Shown here piece by piece: positions 42,216 to 51,201 of a stretch of DNA of 64,000 bases (the stretch's first letter is position 1; each line of letters opens with the position of its first letter). A program made the translations under genes and the position numbers. Below the pieces are notes generated by a model that was not told the DNA's origin, did not search any database, and saw only the letters and a list, made by a program, of their open reading frames with translations. Location of the stretch: the NCBI GenBank assembly GCA_964651245.1, contig CAZYVI010000014.1, positions 50,077 through 114,076 of the forward strand. The letters are read 5' to 3'. This DNA comes from Avedoeria sp964651245 (lineage in GTDB: Bacteria; Chloroflexota; Anaerolineae; Epilineales; Epilineaceae).

Positions 42216-44324
42216 TCACCGCATCGCTGCGGCCATCGACTCGCCACGATGCGCGATCGGCAACCACACCCGCCCGCCGCCCGTTGCCGGCGCGGTGACC
42301 ACCGCCGTGGCCGTGGCCGGCGCGGCCGTCGCGGCCGGTGACGTCACCGCCGTCGGCGTCGCGGCGGGCTCCGTGGGGGCGGGCGCGGTTGGCGCGCTCG
42401 TCGTCGGCGGAACATCGGTGGGTGTGGCCGGCGGGGCGGTGGTCGGCGAGATCGCCGGGCCGGGCGGGCGCGGCAGCGCGGCCACCAGGCTGTGGTCGGC
42501 GGACTCGACGCCGCGCAGCTCCGGGATGATCCCGCACGCCACGCGCCGGCGGCCGCGGCGCAGCCGGATGGCGTGCTGGCCGTCGGCGATCGAGCGCAGC
42601 TCGACGTTGTTGAGGCGCGATGTCGAGCGGCCGCCGGCGACGTCGGCTAGGTTGTGCTTGGCCGGCGCGTCGTCGTCGTCGCAGGTGGCCGCCTGGATGT
42701 AGGTCGAGTACGTGTTGTTCTCGCCGTCGATCTGGGTGATCGCCACCTCGACGTCGTCGCCCAGCTGGCGCAGCACCGCCCGCGCCGCGACGTCGGAGCC
42801 GAAGTCGCCGCCGATGTGCATCGACAGCGACGGGATCGGGTAGCTTCGGCTCTCGTCGCGCCGCTCGTGGACCAGCACCGCCACCGGGCCGCTGGCGGTC
42901 AACGCGGCGTGCCCGAGGCCGATCGGCAGTCCGGCCGCCTGGCCGACATCGAACGTCCACACGTCCCCCGCCGCGATCGTCGCCGCCGCCTCGATCGTCG
43001 CGCCGCCCGGCCCGATCGCCCCCGCGAGGTCGACGTCGACCGCCGCCGGGCCCGGGTTGTGGACGATCAGCTCGGTCGAGACGTAGTCGGTGGCGCGCCG
43101 CACCACCGGCACGTCCCAGCCGGCGCTGAGGTCGCGCGGGCCGAACGCGTTGTACGCCGCCAGGCGCTCGATCGCCTCGCCGTCGCGCCACGACTCGACC
43201 GCCGCCGCCAGGATGGGCTGGTCGGCCGTGATCACTGCGCTGCCCACGAAGCCGACCGCCGGCAGCGCCGCCGCCGGCGCCGTGGTGCGGCCGCCGCCCG
43301 AGAGGTCGAGGTACGCCGCGCCGTAAGCGGCGATCGTCACCCGCGTCGTGGCCGGCGGCCCGTCCAGCGGCCGGAACGTCACCGTGGCCCCCGCCCGCGC
43401 CGCCCCGGCGTTGGCGATAGCGATCCAGCTGCCGCCGTCGGCGGCCGCGCGCAGCCGCGGCAGAACCTGGACGCGGTCGGCCTCGGCGCGGCCGCGGCCG
43501 GCCAGCGCGGCCGTGGCCGGCCCGTCGACGTCGACGTAGCTCAGGACCGCGATCGGCCGCGGCGCCCGGAAGCTGGCCGGGCCGACGAAGCCGCCGGCCG
43601 CGTTCGGCGGCAGGAGGTGCGGGCCGAACAAGGCCGTGTCGGTGGCGGCGTCCCACGTCATGACCTGGTGGGACCCGATCGCCGACTGCGTCGTCGACCC
43701 GACGCCGCCCGTCTGCGGGTCGTGGACCATGACCTCGACGTCGAGCTCGTCGCCCCCGTTCTGGGCAAACACCAAGCTCGACGGCCCGCCCGCCGCCACG
43801 CTGAACAGCGGCACCACGACATCGCGCGCCGCCGCCACCGCGCTGTAGGCCGCCGCCGCGCCGCTGCTCCACCGCCCCCGCGCCAACGCTCCGACCGGCC
43901 GCGACGCCTCGAGCTCGCCGCCGAAGCGGCCGGGCGCGCCGGAAGCCAGCAGCGCCAAGAGGTCGAACGCCGCCGACGCGCGCGCCGGCACGACCGGCGA
44001 CGCCTGATGGAGCGCGCTGCCGTCCGCCTTGTCGAAGAACCGCAGCGCGACGGTGACGTCGTCGCCGGACGGGTTGGCGACCTCGATCCCGGCGCGGCCG
44101 TCGCCGATCTGGCCCGCCGGCGCCAGCGCCGACCGCCCGTCCGCCGCCGCCGGCGGCGCCGCGGCGGACTCGAGGAACACAGGCTCGGTGCCGACATCGG
44201 GGAAGAAGCCCGTCGGCGGCTGGGCCAGCGCCGCCGAACCGGCGGCAGCGACGACCACGGCGAGGGCAACGGACGGCGCGACGATCCAGGCCAGGGCGGC
44301 GCGGAAGCGGCGATCGGGCGACAT
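42216..44324 (-). CDS. Secreted beta-sandwich surface protein with L-P motif
   Basis: This 702-residue protein starts with ATG after AAGGAG, with a signal peptide cleaved near ALAQ (~34). The body contains at least three similar ~150-residue beta-sandwich modules built around phrases such as GIEVANPSGDDVTVALRFFD, SWIAIANAGAARAGATVTF and STELIVHNPGPAAVDVDL, i.e. an N-x-(G/S) turn then alternating strands, as in extracellular structural domains. No catalytic motif is seen. A ~75-residue PT-rich linker and RVWLPIAHRGESMAAAMR end the protein. Likely a cell-surface structural or adhesive protein. The 320 bp upstream carry only a palindrome. Confidence 0.8.
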   Translation of the reverse strand: MSPDRRFRAALAWIVAPSVALAVVVAAAGSAALAQPPTGFFPDVGTEPVFLESAAAPPAAADGRSALAPAGQIGDGRAGIEVANPSGDDVTVALRFFDKADGSALHQASPVVPARASAAFDLLALLASGAPGRFGGELEASRPVGALARGRWSSGAAAAYSAVAAARDVVVPLFSVAAGGPSSLVFAQNGGDELDVEVMVHDPQTGGVGSTTQSAIGSHQVMTWDAATDTALFGPHLLPPNAAGGFVGPASFRAPRPIAVLSYVDVDGPATAALAGRGRAEADRVQVLPRLRAAADGGSWIAIANAGAARAGATVTFRPLDGPPATTRVTIAAYGAAYLDLSGGGRTTAPAAALPAVGFVGSAVITADQPILAAAVESWRDGEAIERLAAYNAFGPRDLSAGWDVPVVRRATDYVSTELIVHNPGPAAVDVDLAGAIGPGGATIEAAATIAAGDVWTFDVGQAAGLPIGLGHAALTASGPVAVLVHERRDESRSYPIPSLSMHIGGDFGSDVAARAVLRQLGDDVEVAITQIDGENNTYSTYIQAATCDDDDAPAKHNLADVAGGRSTSRLNNVELRSIADGQHAIRLRRGRRRVACGIIPELRGVESADHSLVAALPRPPGPAISPTTAPPATPTDVPPTTSAPTAPAPTEPAATPTAVTSPAATAAPATATAVVTAPATGGGRVWLPIAHRGESMAAAMR

Positions 44325-44482
44325 GACGCGACTCCTTGGCGGGCACGATGCGTGCGCGCGCCGTGGAACGGGTCATGGACTGTCGGACCGGCCGGCTCCC
44401 CTCGACGGCCGCCGTCGCGCTGCTGGGGTGCTGCCATCGCATCACGGTCCGCAACCCCGTCCCCCACGACGTCGCGTACGGC

Positions 44483-44500
44483 TGTGCACGGTACTGCACA
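44483..44500. promoter_or_regulatory. 18-bp palindrome TGTGCA-N6-TGCACA
   Basis: A perfect 6-6-6 inverted repeat lies ~160 bp upstream of the surface-protein gene, in the 320-bp gap 44325-44644. It resembles the half-site spacing of CRP/FNR-family operators (TGTGA-N6-TCACA) without matching exactly. Nothing else is seen in the gap. Confidence 0.35.
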
Positions 44501-44644
44501 TCGCGGGCGGGCGCAACCGCGCCTCGGGACAATCGCGCACCGGCGTCCCGGGCGGCCATCGACCCGCGACTCCGGTGCGCACCGTGGCGGCAACGCGGTG
44601 CCGCGTCGGTCCGCTACCTCGAGGCGACCGTGCTCAGCCGCCCG

Positions 44645-47401
44645 CTACGGCCACGCCAGCACGCCCACCCACGGCAGCCACGCCGCCGCGCCGATCGCCC
44701 CGTCCAGCCGGATGCGGCCGGGCGGCGCCAGCGGGACGCCGCGGCGGTCGAAGACGCCGGTGGCCGTCGGGTCGAGCTCGATCCGGGGCGGCTGCGGGCC
44801 GCCCAAGCGGGCGTAGCGGATCGTCGCGACACGCAGCGTGCCCGTCACGGCATCGCCGCCGGCCGAGGCGGCGCCGAGCGCCAGCCGGCCGGCCGCGCCG
44901 CTCGGGCCGAGGACGATGGCCAACGCCGGCGCACCGTCGCCGGGCTCGACACCCACGATCTGGACCCGCGCCGGGTCGTAGCGCACCGTCGCCTCGAACG
45001 CCGCCAGGCCGCCCACCCGGTCGGCGACGACGTCGACCGCGCCGTCGCCCGCCTGCGCCAGGCGGGCCGCGGCGACGGCCGCACGGCTCGTCGCGACGTC
45101 CGCGCCGGCGTCGCCCGCCGGCCACGCCGCCGCCCGCGACGCGCCGTCGTCCGGCGCCGCGCCGTGGCCGGCGGGCGCGTCGGGCAGCGTCGGCGGCAGC
45201 GGCAGGGCGCGGCCGCTCGTGAGCGGGAAAGCGGGGTCGTTGGCCAGCGACCAGGCGGCGTGGGCGGCGGCGTCGGCCATCTCGTCGAGCATCGGCCAGC
45301 TGATGTTCGACAGGCCGTCGCAGCGCTGGTGGTAGCACGGGTCCATCGGCGCGCCGGCGGTGCCGCCGTAGCGCGCCGCCTGCTCTTCGCTCATCGCCTG
45401 GTTGAGGCCGGTGAAGAGGCCGCCGATCGGGATGCCGGCGGCGCTGAAGTAGGCGTGGTCGGAGCGGCCGGTGACCACCGTCACCTTCTCGTGGGCGGCG
45501 CCGTAGCTGTCGAACCAGCGGCCCAAGAGCGCCTCGATCTCGTCGGCGCCGTCGTGCTCGGGGACGCTGTCGTAGCGGCCGCGGACCGGGTTGGGCGAGC
45601 CGATCATGTCGAAGTTCAGGTAGGCCAGCAGCCGGGCGCGCTCGGTCGCGTCGAGCCCCTCCACGTAGCGCCGCGAGCCCCACAGCCCGAGCTCCTCGCT
45701 GCCCCAGAACGCGAAGCGCAGCCGGTGGCGCGGTCGGAGGTCGAGCCGGGCCACCTGCAGCGCCGTCTCGAGCACCGCCGCCACGCCCGAGCCGTCGTCG
45801 TTGATGCCGGCGCCGGCCGTCACGCTGTCCAGGTGGGCGCCGAGCATGATCACCTGCTGCCCGGCCGCGTGCGGCCACTCGGCGACGACGCTCTGGCTGG
45901 GCAGCTCGACGGCCGCCGACTCGGTCTGGATGCGCAGCCGGACCGTCCGCCCGGCCCGCAGCGCCGCCACCCACGCCGCGCCCACGTCGTGGCGCACGCC
46001 CAGGACCGGCACGGCGCTGGCGCGGCGCATCGTCACGTCGAACAGGTCGCGCCGCTCGGGCGCACCCTCGTTGAACAGGATCACCGCCGCCGCCCCGGCC
46101 CGCTCGGCATGGCCGATCTTGTCGTCGAACGGGCAGGTGCCGCGCTGGACGAGCGCGATCCGGCCGGCCGCGAAGCCGTCGAAGTCCTCGGCCTCGCAGC
46201 CACTGCTCGAGCCGTTGTTCGCCGCCGGCGGCGGCACGACGACGTCGACCACGGCCACCTCGGCCGTGACGTCGCCGCCGGCCGAGAGCGAGCCCTGGTT
46301 GTGGTCGGTGCCGAACACGTAGTCCTGGGCGCCGGGCTCCAGTTGGGCGAGGCCGGCCGGCGGCGGCGTGCGGCGGCCCGGGTAGGTGAAGGGCCGGACC
46401 GTCACGGCGTAGCCGGCTGCTTCGAGCCGGCCGCGGACGTAGTCCACCGAGGCGTCGTAGCCGGGCGACCCGGCCGAGCGGCGGCCGTCATGGGCGTCGG
46501 CGATTGCTTGCAGCGCCTCCAAGTGGCCGCGCAGCGCCTCGACGGTCACCCCGTCGCGCAGCGCCCGGCTGTCGGCGGCCGCGAGCGGCCCGCAGGCACG
46601 GCCCTGGCGCCCGGCCACCGCCTGGACGTCGGCGGCGCCGATCCGGCCGTCGTGGTCGAAGTCGAGGCCGCGGTCGTAGCCCGGCTCGCCGGCGCGGGCG
46701 TCGAACGCCGCCGCCACGCGCCCGACGTCGTCCGCGTCGACGGCACCGCTGGCGTCGAGGTCGCCGCGGCAGCCCACGTAGCGATCGACGCGCATGTCGC
46801 CGCCGGCCCAGGCGTGGAGCGTGCGCTCGGCGATCCAGCCGCGCGGCCCGGCGTTGCCGCGCGCCCGGACGTAGAGCCGCGCCGCCGTCGCGTCGCCGTC
46901 GACGGCGCCGATCGGGATGCTGGCGGTCACCGCCAGGCGCACCTCGGCGCCGGCCGCAGCCGCCCGCGGCGGCCCGAACGCCAGCGTCCAGCCGCCCGCG
47001 GCGGCCGGGTCGGCCTCGAGGCTGAACGTGTGCGGGCTGGTGAACGGGTTCGTCAGCGCCACCGTGGCCGTGACCACGGCCGACGGCGCGGTGGCGAACA
47101 GCGCCGGCGGTCCGGCCGGCGCGCCCGGCGCCTGGGCCACGGCGGCCGGGTCGAACGGGTCGTCGGCGTGGTCGGGCTTGAGGACGACGGTCGGTCCGGC
47201 CAAGTCGGCGCCGTCATCGTGGTCAGAATGCGGTTGGGAGGCCGCCCCGCCGCCGCGCTCGTCGAAGCCGAACAGCACGAGCGGCGTGCCCGGCTGGCCC
47301 GGGCTCGTCTGCCCCGCCGCCGCCCACGGCAGCGCCAGGCCGAGCGCGGCGGCGAGCGACGGCGCGAGGCGGCGGGCGATGGGGCGGGGGTCGGTGGACA
47401 T
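44645..47401 (-). CDS. Secreted M28 metallopeptidase with dockerin repeats and cohesin-like domain
   Basis: The ATG at 47401 (GGAG upstream) gives 918 residues with a signal peptide (~10-30). After an N-terminal beta-domain, residues ~213-265 contain two dockerin type I calcium repeats (GDLDASGAVDADDVGRVAAA and DFDHDGRIGAADVQAV). A PA insert (~375-490, ALVQRGTCPFDDKIGHAERA) precedes the M28 core with its zinc ligands in GAHLDSV (His523), GINDDGSG (Asp535), WGSEELGLWGS (Glu569/570), LNFDMIGSP and a late His in CYHQRCDG. The C-terminal ~120 residues resemble a cohesin or related sandwich (GGLAAFEATVRYDPARVQIV). It ends AAWLPWVGVLAWP. An aminopeptidase-type activity outside the cell is expected. 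Confidence 0.88.
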   Translation of the reverse strand: MSTDPRPIARRLAPSLAAALGLALPWAAAGQTSPGQPGTPLVLFGFDERGGGAASQPHSDHDDGADLAGPTVVLKPDHADDPFDPAAVAQAPGAPAGPPALFATAPSAVVTATVALTNPFTSPHTFSLEADPAAAGGWTLAFGPPRAAAAGAEVRLAVTASIPIGAVDGDATAARLYVRARGNAGPRGWIAERTLHAWAGGDMRVDRYVGCRGDLDASGAVDADDVGRVAAAFDARAGEPGYDRGLDFDHDGRIGAADVQAVAGRQGRACGPLAAADSRALRDGVTVEALRGHLEALQAIADAHDGRRSAGSPGYDASVDYVRGRLEAAGYAVTVRPFTYPGRRTPPPAGLAQLEPGAQDYVFGTDHNQGSLSAGGDVTAEVAVVDVVVPPPAANNGSSSGCEAEDFDGFAAGRIALVQRGTCPFDDKIGHAERAGAAAVILFNEGAPERRDLFDVTMRRASAVPVLGVRHDVGAAWVAALRAGRTVRLRIQTESAAVELPSQSVVAEWPHAAGQQVIMLGAHLDSVTAGAGINDDGSGVAAVLETALQVARLDLRPRHRLRFAFWGSEELGLWGSRRYVEGLDATERARLLAYLNFDMIGSPNPVRGRYDSVPEHDGADEIEALLGRWFDSYGAAHEKVTVVTGRSDHAYFSAAGIPIGGLFTGLNQAMSEEQAARYGGTAGAPMDPCYHQRCDGLSNISWPMLDEMADAAAHAAWSLANDPAFPLTSGRALPLPPTLPDAPAGHGAAPDDGASRAAAWPAGDAGADVATSRAAVAAARLAQAGDGAVDVVADRVGGLAAFEATVRYDPARVQIVGVEPGDGAPALAIVLGPSGAAGRLALGAASAGGDAVTGTLRVATIRYARLGGPQPPRIELDPTATGVFDRRGVPLAPPGRIRLDGAIGAAAWLPWVGVLAWP

Positions 47402-47588
47402 CGGGCGCTCCGGGCTAGGGCCGCCGGGTCGTGCTCGGCGAGGACGGGCGTGACGAACGCAGGTCGTCGCCACCGGAGCGACGTCGCGACGCGCGATGCG
47501 GTCGGGGTCGCGGCGGTCGTCATCGCCCACGTCACGACGGCGATGGTGGGGCCGATCGCGGCCTGGGGCAAGCGGACCGGTGCCCGCC

Positions 47589-48974
47589 TCAGCCGAGTAC
47601 GTCCGCCTGGCGCGCCAGCGCCCGCCGCGCCGCCGCCGTCGGCGCGCCCTCGGCCGCGGCGCGGTAGGCGGCGGCCGCGCCGGGGTCGCCGAGGCGGGCG
47701 AGACAGCTGGCGCGGGCCGCCTCGCGCTGGTGGCGGGCGTCGGGCGGCAGGGCGTCGTCGCCGAGCGCGTCGAGCAGCGCCAGGGCGGCGGCCGGGCCGT
47801 CGGCGCGGCCGACGGCGACGGCGCGGTTGAGGCGGACGACCGGCGTCGGCGAGAGCGCTTCGAGCAGATCGTAGTAGCCCACGATCCGGCGCCAGTCGGT
47901 GGCGGCGTCGTCGGCGGCGACGGCGTGGCAGGCGGCGATGCCGGCCAGGAGGTGGAACTCGGTCACGACGTCGCCGGCGGCGGCCTCGGCCAGCGCCGCC
48001 AGGCCGGCGGCGATGCGGCCGTGGTCCCAGCGGCGGCGGTCCTGCTCGGCCAGCGGCAGCGGCGCGCCGTCGGCGTCGAGGCGGGCGTCGAGGCGCGAGC
48101 CCGTCAGCAGCAAGAGCGCCTGGAACGCGGCCACGTGCGGCGCGTTGCCGGCCGGGTGCGCCCGCAGCAGCCCCGCCAGTCGGATCGCCTCGTCCACGAG
48201 GTCGCGCCGCAGCGCCGCGTCGCCGCCGCTGGGGCTGTAGCCCTCGTTGAACAGCAGCCACAGCGTGTCGATGACCGCCTCGCGCCGGTCGACGAGCGCC
48301 GCGCCGGACGGCAGCGCCAGGACGATGTCGGGCGCCGCCAGCCGGCGCTTGGCGCGCGTCAGGCGCTGCCGCACCGCCGTCGGCGTCGTCCGCAGCGCGG
48401 CGGCGATCTCATCGACGCCCAGGCCGCACACCGCCTTGAGCGTCAGCGCCACGCGCGAGCGCCGGCCCAGCGCCGGGTGGCAGCACATGAACACGAGCTG
48501 CAGCGTGTCGTCGTCGGCGCCGAACGGTCCGGGTTCGGCGCCGAGGTCGGGGGCCGCCCAGGGTGCGGCGTCGGGCGCGGACGCGCCGACAGCGGCCCGC
48601 GCGCCGTGGGGCGCCGCGGCGCGGGCGGCGCGGCGCAGCGCGTCGATGGCGCAGCGGTAGGCGGTGGTCGCCAGCCAGCCGGCCGGATCCGCCGGCGCCC
48701 CGGCCAGCGGCCAGCTGCGGACGGCGCGGGCCATGGCCTCCTGAACGGCCTCCTCGGCCAGGTCGAGGCCGCCCGCCCCGAGGCGCCGCGTCAGGCCGGC
48801 CACCAGCCGGCCGTGCTCGCGGCGGAAGAAGTGGTCGAGCAGCGCCAAGGGCCGATCGGGGCCGCCGGCGGCCGTTGCCACGCCGCCGTCCGGGGGCGCC
48901 GTCGCCGCCGCAGCGCGCGCGACCCGGATCGCGCCGCCCGCGCCGCGCCCCGCGCCGCCGCCCGCGTCAGCCAT
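47589..48974 (-). CDS. ECF42-type RNA polymerase sigma factor with C-terminal extension
   Basis: This 461-residue protein has sigma region 2 (DHFFRREHGRLVAGLTRRLG, DLAEEAVQEAMARAVRSWPL, PAGWLATTAYRCAIDALRR) and region 4 (RSRVALTLKAVCGLGVDEIA, RTTPTAVRQRLTRAKRRL). A long helical extension of ~240 residues follows (LVDRREAVIDTLWLLFNEGY, LLAGIAACHA, PTPVVRLNRAVAVGRADGPA) with TPR-like packing. This is the hallmark of the ECF42 group, which lacks a classical anti-sigma and is always paired with a DGPF/YCII protein. That partner is directly upstream, overlapping by 8 bp. The signal is unknown. Confidence 0.92.
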   Translation of the reverse strand: MADAGGGAGRGAGGAIRVARAAAATAPPDGGVATAAGGPDRPLALLDHFFRREHGRLVAGLTRRLGAGGLDLAEEAVQEAMARAVRSWPLAGAPADPAGWLATTAYRCAIDALRRAARAAAPHGARAAVGASAPDAAPWAAPDLGAEPGPFGADDDTLQLVFMCCHPALGRRSRVALTLKAVCGLGVDEIAAALRTTPTAVRQRLTRAKRRLAAPDIVLALPSGAALVDRREAVIDTLWLLFNEGYSPSGGDAALRRDLVDEAIRLAGLLRAHPAGNAPHVAAFQALLLLTGSRLDARLDADGAPLPLAEQDRRRWDHGRIAAGLAALAEAAAGDVVTEFHLLAGIAACHAVAADDAATDWRRIVGYYDLLEALSPTPVVRLNRAVAVGRADGPAAALALLDALGDDALPPDARHQREAARASCLARLGDPGAAAAYRAAAEGAPTAAARRALARQADVLG

Positions 48975-49308
48975 GGCCGATCGGGCGGACCTCGACGATC
49001 TCGCCGTGGCCCAGGGCCGGGCAGCCGCGGGCGATCGCGGTGGCCGCGTCGAGGTCGGCGGCCTCGACGACGAACAGGCCCGTCAGCACCTCCTTGGTCT
49101 CGACGAACGGGCTGTCGACGATCTCGCCGTCGACGGCGCGCAGGATCCGGCCCGAGTCGTGCAGCGGCTGGCCGTAGCGGAAGATGTCGCGCGCCCGCAG
49201 GTCCCGCACCCAGGCGTAGTAGCGCTCCAGGATCTGCTGCTGCTGCTCGGGGGCCATCCGGGCCCAGGCGTGGTCGTTTTCGCGCATGAAGATGGCAAAC
49301 TCGGCCAT
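48967..49308 (-). CDS. YCII/DGPF-domain protein, partner of the ECF42 sigma factor
   Basis: This 113-residue protein starts with ATG at 49308 with GGGAG upstream. It has the ferredoxin-like YCII fold: FAIFMRENDHAWARMAPEQQ, ILERYYAWVRDLRARDIFRY, DSGRILRAVDGEIVDSPFVE, VLTGLFVVEAADLDAATAIA, GCPALGHGEIVEVRPI. The conserved His-Asp positions of the family's presumed active site may be HAW and PALGHG. It is translated just before the sigma factor and overlaps it, the standard ECF42 arrangement. It may generate or sense the signal that activates the sigma; its chemistry is unknown. Confidence 0.9.
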   Translation of the reverse strand: MAEFAIFMRENDHAWARMAPEQQQQILERYYAWVRDLRARDIFRYGQPLHDSGRILRAVDGEIVDSPFVETKEVLTGLFVVEAADLDAATAIARGCPALGHGEIVEVRPIGHG

Positions 49309-49470
49309 GGTTCGACGCTCCCAGCTCATCGCGACGGTCGCCGGACCCACGCGCGGCTCCGGCGGCCGGATCGCCGCTGCGATCCACCCCATCGACGCCT
49401 GCCGTGGCCGCGATGCGACATCATGCACCAGGCGCGGGCGTGCGCGCCGCACCGAGCGGAGGGATCGAGG

Positions 49471-50754
49471 ATGCGCGTCGTCATCATCGCCGTCGGCTCG
49501 CGCGGCGACGTCCAGCCGTTCGTGGCGCTGGCGCGGGGGCTGCAAGCGGCCGGCTTCGAGCCGGTCGTGGCCACCCACGACGACTTCGCGGCGTTCGTGG
49601 AGGGCCACGGCGTGCCGTTCGCGTCGATCGGCGGCGACGCCCAGGCCATGGTGCAGCACGGTCCCGGGCTCGACTGGATCGAGACCGGCCTCCGGCCGAT
49701 CGCCTTCGCCCGCGGCTTCCGCGGCCTGCTGGGGCCGTACGTCGAGCAGGGCATCGCCGACGCGCAGCGCATCGCCGCGGGCGCGGCGGCGATCGTCACC
49801 GGCGGGCCCGGCCTTTTCATCGGCCACAGCGTGGCCGAAAAGCTGGGCCAGCCGTTCATCCAGGCTTACCTGCAGCCGATCCACCCGACGTGGACCTTCC
49901 CGAGCCCGCTGTTCCCGACGCGGCGGCGGCACGGGCCGCTGTTCAACATCGCGTCGCACCTGGTGGCCGGTCCGCTGTTCTGGCACCTCATGCGGCCGCT
50001 GCTGAACCGGACGAGGGCCCAGGTGCTGGGGCTGCCGCGCTATCCGTTCAACGGCCCGTTCATCGGGCTGCTCCGCCAGCGGGCGCCCGTCCTCTACGGC
50101 TTCAGCCCGGCCGTCCTGCCCAAGCCGCGGCACTGGGGCGACTTCATCCATGTCACCGGCTACTGGTTCCTCGACGCGCCCGAGTGGACGATGCCGCCCG
50201 ACCTGGCGGCCTTCGTCGCCGCCGGCCCGCCGCCGGTCTACCTCGGCTTCGGCAGCATGGGCGACCGCGACCCCGGCGCGACGACCCGCCTGGTCCTCGA
50301 CGCCGTGGCGCGCGCCGGGGTGCGCGCCGTGCTCTCCAGCGGCTGGGCCGGCCTGGCCGCGGGCGACCTGCCGCCGACGGTCCACCGCATCGACGGCGCC
50401 CCGCACGACCGGTTGTTCGGCCACATGGCGGCCGTCGCCCACCATGGCGGCGCCGGCACGACGGCCGCCGGCCTGCGCGCCGGCAAGCCGTCGGTCGTCG
50501 TGCCGTTCTTCGCCGACCAGCCCTTCTGGGCCGAGCGCGTCCGCCGCCTCGGCGTCGGCCCGACGCCGCTGCCGCGCGCCGACCTGACGGCCGACGCCCT
50601 GGCGGCGGCGCTGCGCCAGGCCGTCGACGACCCGGCGATGCGGGCGCGGGCCGACGCGCTGGGGGCGCGGATCCGCGCCGAGGACGGCGTGGCGGCGGCG
50701 GTCGCCGTCGTTACGCAGCGGCTGCGGCGGCCCGCAGACGCCAGCGGACGATGA
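49471..50754 (+). CDS. GT1-family glycosyltransferase (sterol/macrolide glucosyltransferase type)
   Basis: This 427-residue GT-B enzyme starts with ATG after a GAGG-rich ribosome binding site. The N-terminal motif VIIAVGSRGDVQPFVALARG is the classic opening of UGT80/Gtf-type enzymes that glycosylate sterols, macrolides or lipids. The C-terminal donor-binding region is intact: VYLGFGSMGDRD, HDRLFGHMAAVAHHGGAGTT (HGGAGT motif), KPSVVVPFFADQPFWAERVR (D-Q) and RRLGVGP. Substrate: a hydrophobic acceptor with UDP- or dTDP-sugar; the exact one cannot be told. It is soluble or peripheral. Its 3' end overlaps the convergent membrane-protein gene by 44 bp. Confidence 0.92.
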   Translation: MRVVIIAVGSRGDVQPFVALARGLQAAGFEPVVATHDDFAAFVEGHGVPFASIGGDAQAMVQHGPGLDWIETGLRPIAFARGFRGLLGPYVEQGIADAQRIAAGAAAIVTGGPGLFIGHSVAEKLGQPFIQAYLQPIHPTWTFPSPLFPTRRRHGPLFNIASHLVAGPLFWHLMRPLLNRTRAQVLGLPRYPFNGPFIGLLRQRAPVLYGFSPAVLPKPRHWGDFIHVTGYWFLDAPEWTMPPDLAAFVAAGPPPVYLGFGSMGDRDPGATTRLVLDAVARAGVRAVLSSGWAGLAAGDLPPTVHRIDGAPHDRLFGHMAAVAHHGGAGTTAAGLRAGKPSVVVPFFADQPFWAERVRRLGVGPTPLPRADLTADALAAALRQAVDDPAMRARADALGARIRAEDGVAAAVAVVTQRLRRPADASGR

Positions 50755-51121
50755 GGCCGAGGATGGCGCCCAGGACGAGGCCGAACGCGGCGGCGGTGAA
50801 GCTCGTGATCCCGACGCGGGCGGCGGTCGAGAGCGAGCCGTACTCCGAGGCGTACTCGGGATGGTTCGCCACGAACGTGGTGTACAGCGCGTTCTGGACG
50901 CCGGCCACCCAGACCGCCGAGAGCAACGACATCGCCAGCGCCTGGGCGACCGGCGCCGCCGGCCGGCGACGCATCAGCACGACGTACCACACGGCGTAGA
51001 CGACGAACCACACCGCGAGCTCGATCGGCATCGGGTCGAGCTTCGTGAACGTGAACAGCAGCGCGTTGCCGAGCCCGAGCAGCGACCAAACCAGCGCGTG
51101 ACGCCAATCGACCCGAGCCAT
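50711..51121 (-). CDS. Small membrane protein with four spans
   Basis: This 136-residue protein starts with ATG after AGGAGGT and has four hydrophobic segments (LVWSLLGLGNALLFTFT; IELAVWFVVYAVWYVVLM; LAMSLLSAVWVAGVQNALYT; FTAAAFGLVLGAILGLIV). Short charged loops follow the positive-inside rule. A clean sigma-70-type promoter lies upstream. Its stop is 44 bp inside the convergent glycosyltransferase gene. I recognise no family; a general membrane protein of unknown function. Confidence 0.8.
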   Translation of the reverse strand: MARVDWRHALVWSLLGLGNALLFTFTKLDPMPIELAVWFVVYAVWYVVLMRRRPAAPVAQALAMSLLSAVWVAGVQNALYTTFVANHPEYASEYGSLSTAARVGITSFTAAAFGLVLGAILGLIVRWRLRAAAAAA

Positions 51122-51170
51122 CGACGGACCTCCTTGGGGGTGGGCAAACCGAAACCGAACGGTCGACGGC

Positions 51171-51198
51171 AGTATAGAACAGATGATCTACGGGTCAA
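51171..51198 (-). promoter_or_regulatory. Sigma-70-type promoter of the small membrane-protein gene
   Basis: On the minus strand TTGACC (51193-51198), 16 bases, TATACT (51171-51176), 50 bp upstream of the start codon. It is one of the clearest promoters in the window. Confidence 0.75.
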
Positions 51199-51201
51199 GC
51201 C

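Noticed and set aside
44336..47830. 1164-codon plus-strand frame opposite the M28 gene
   Set aside because: Low-complexity shadow without motifs; the opposite strand encodes a full peptidase with metal ligands.
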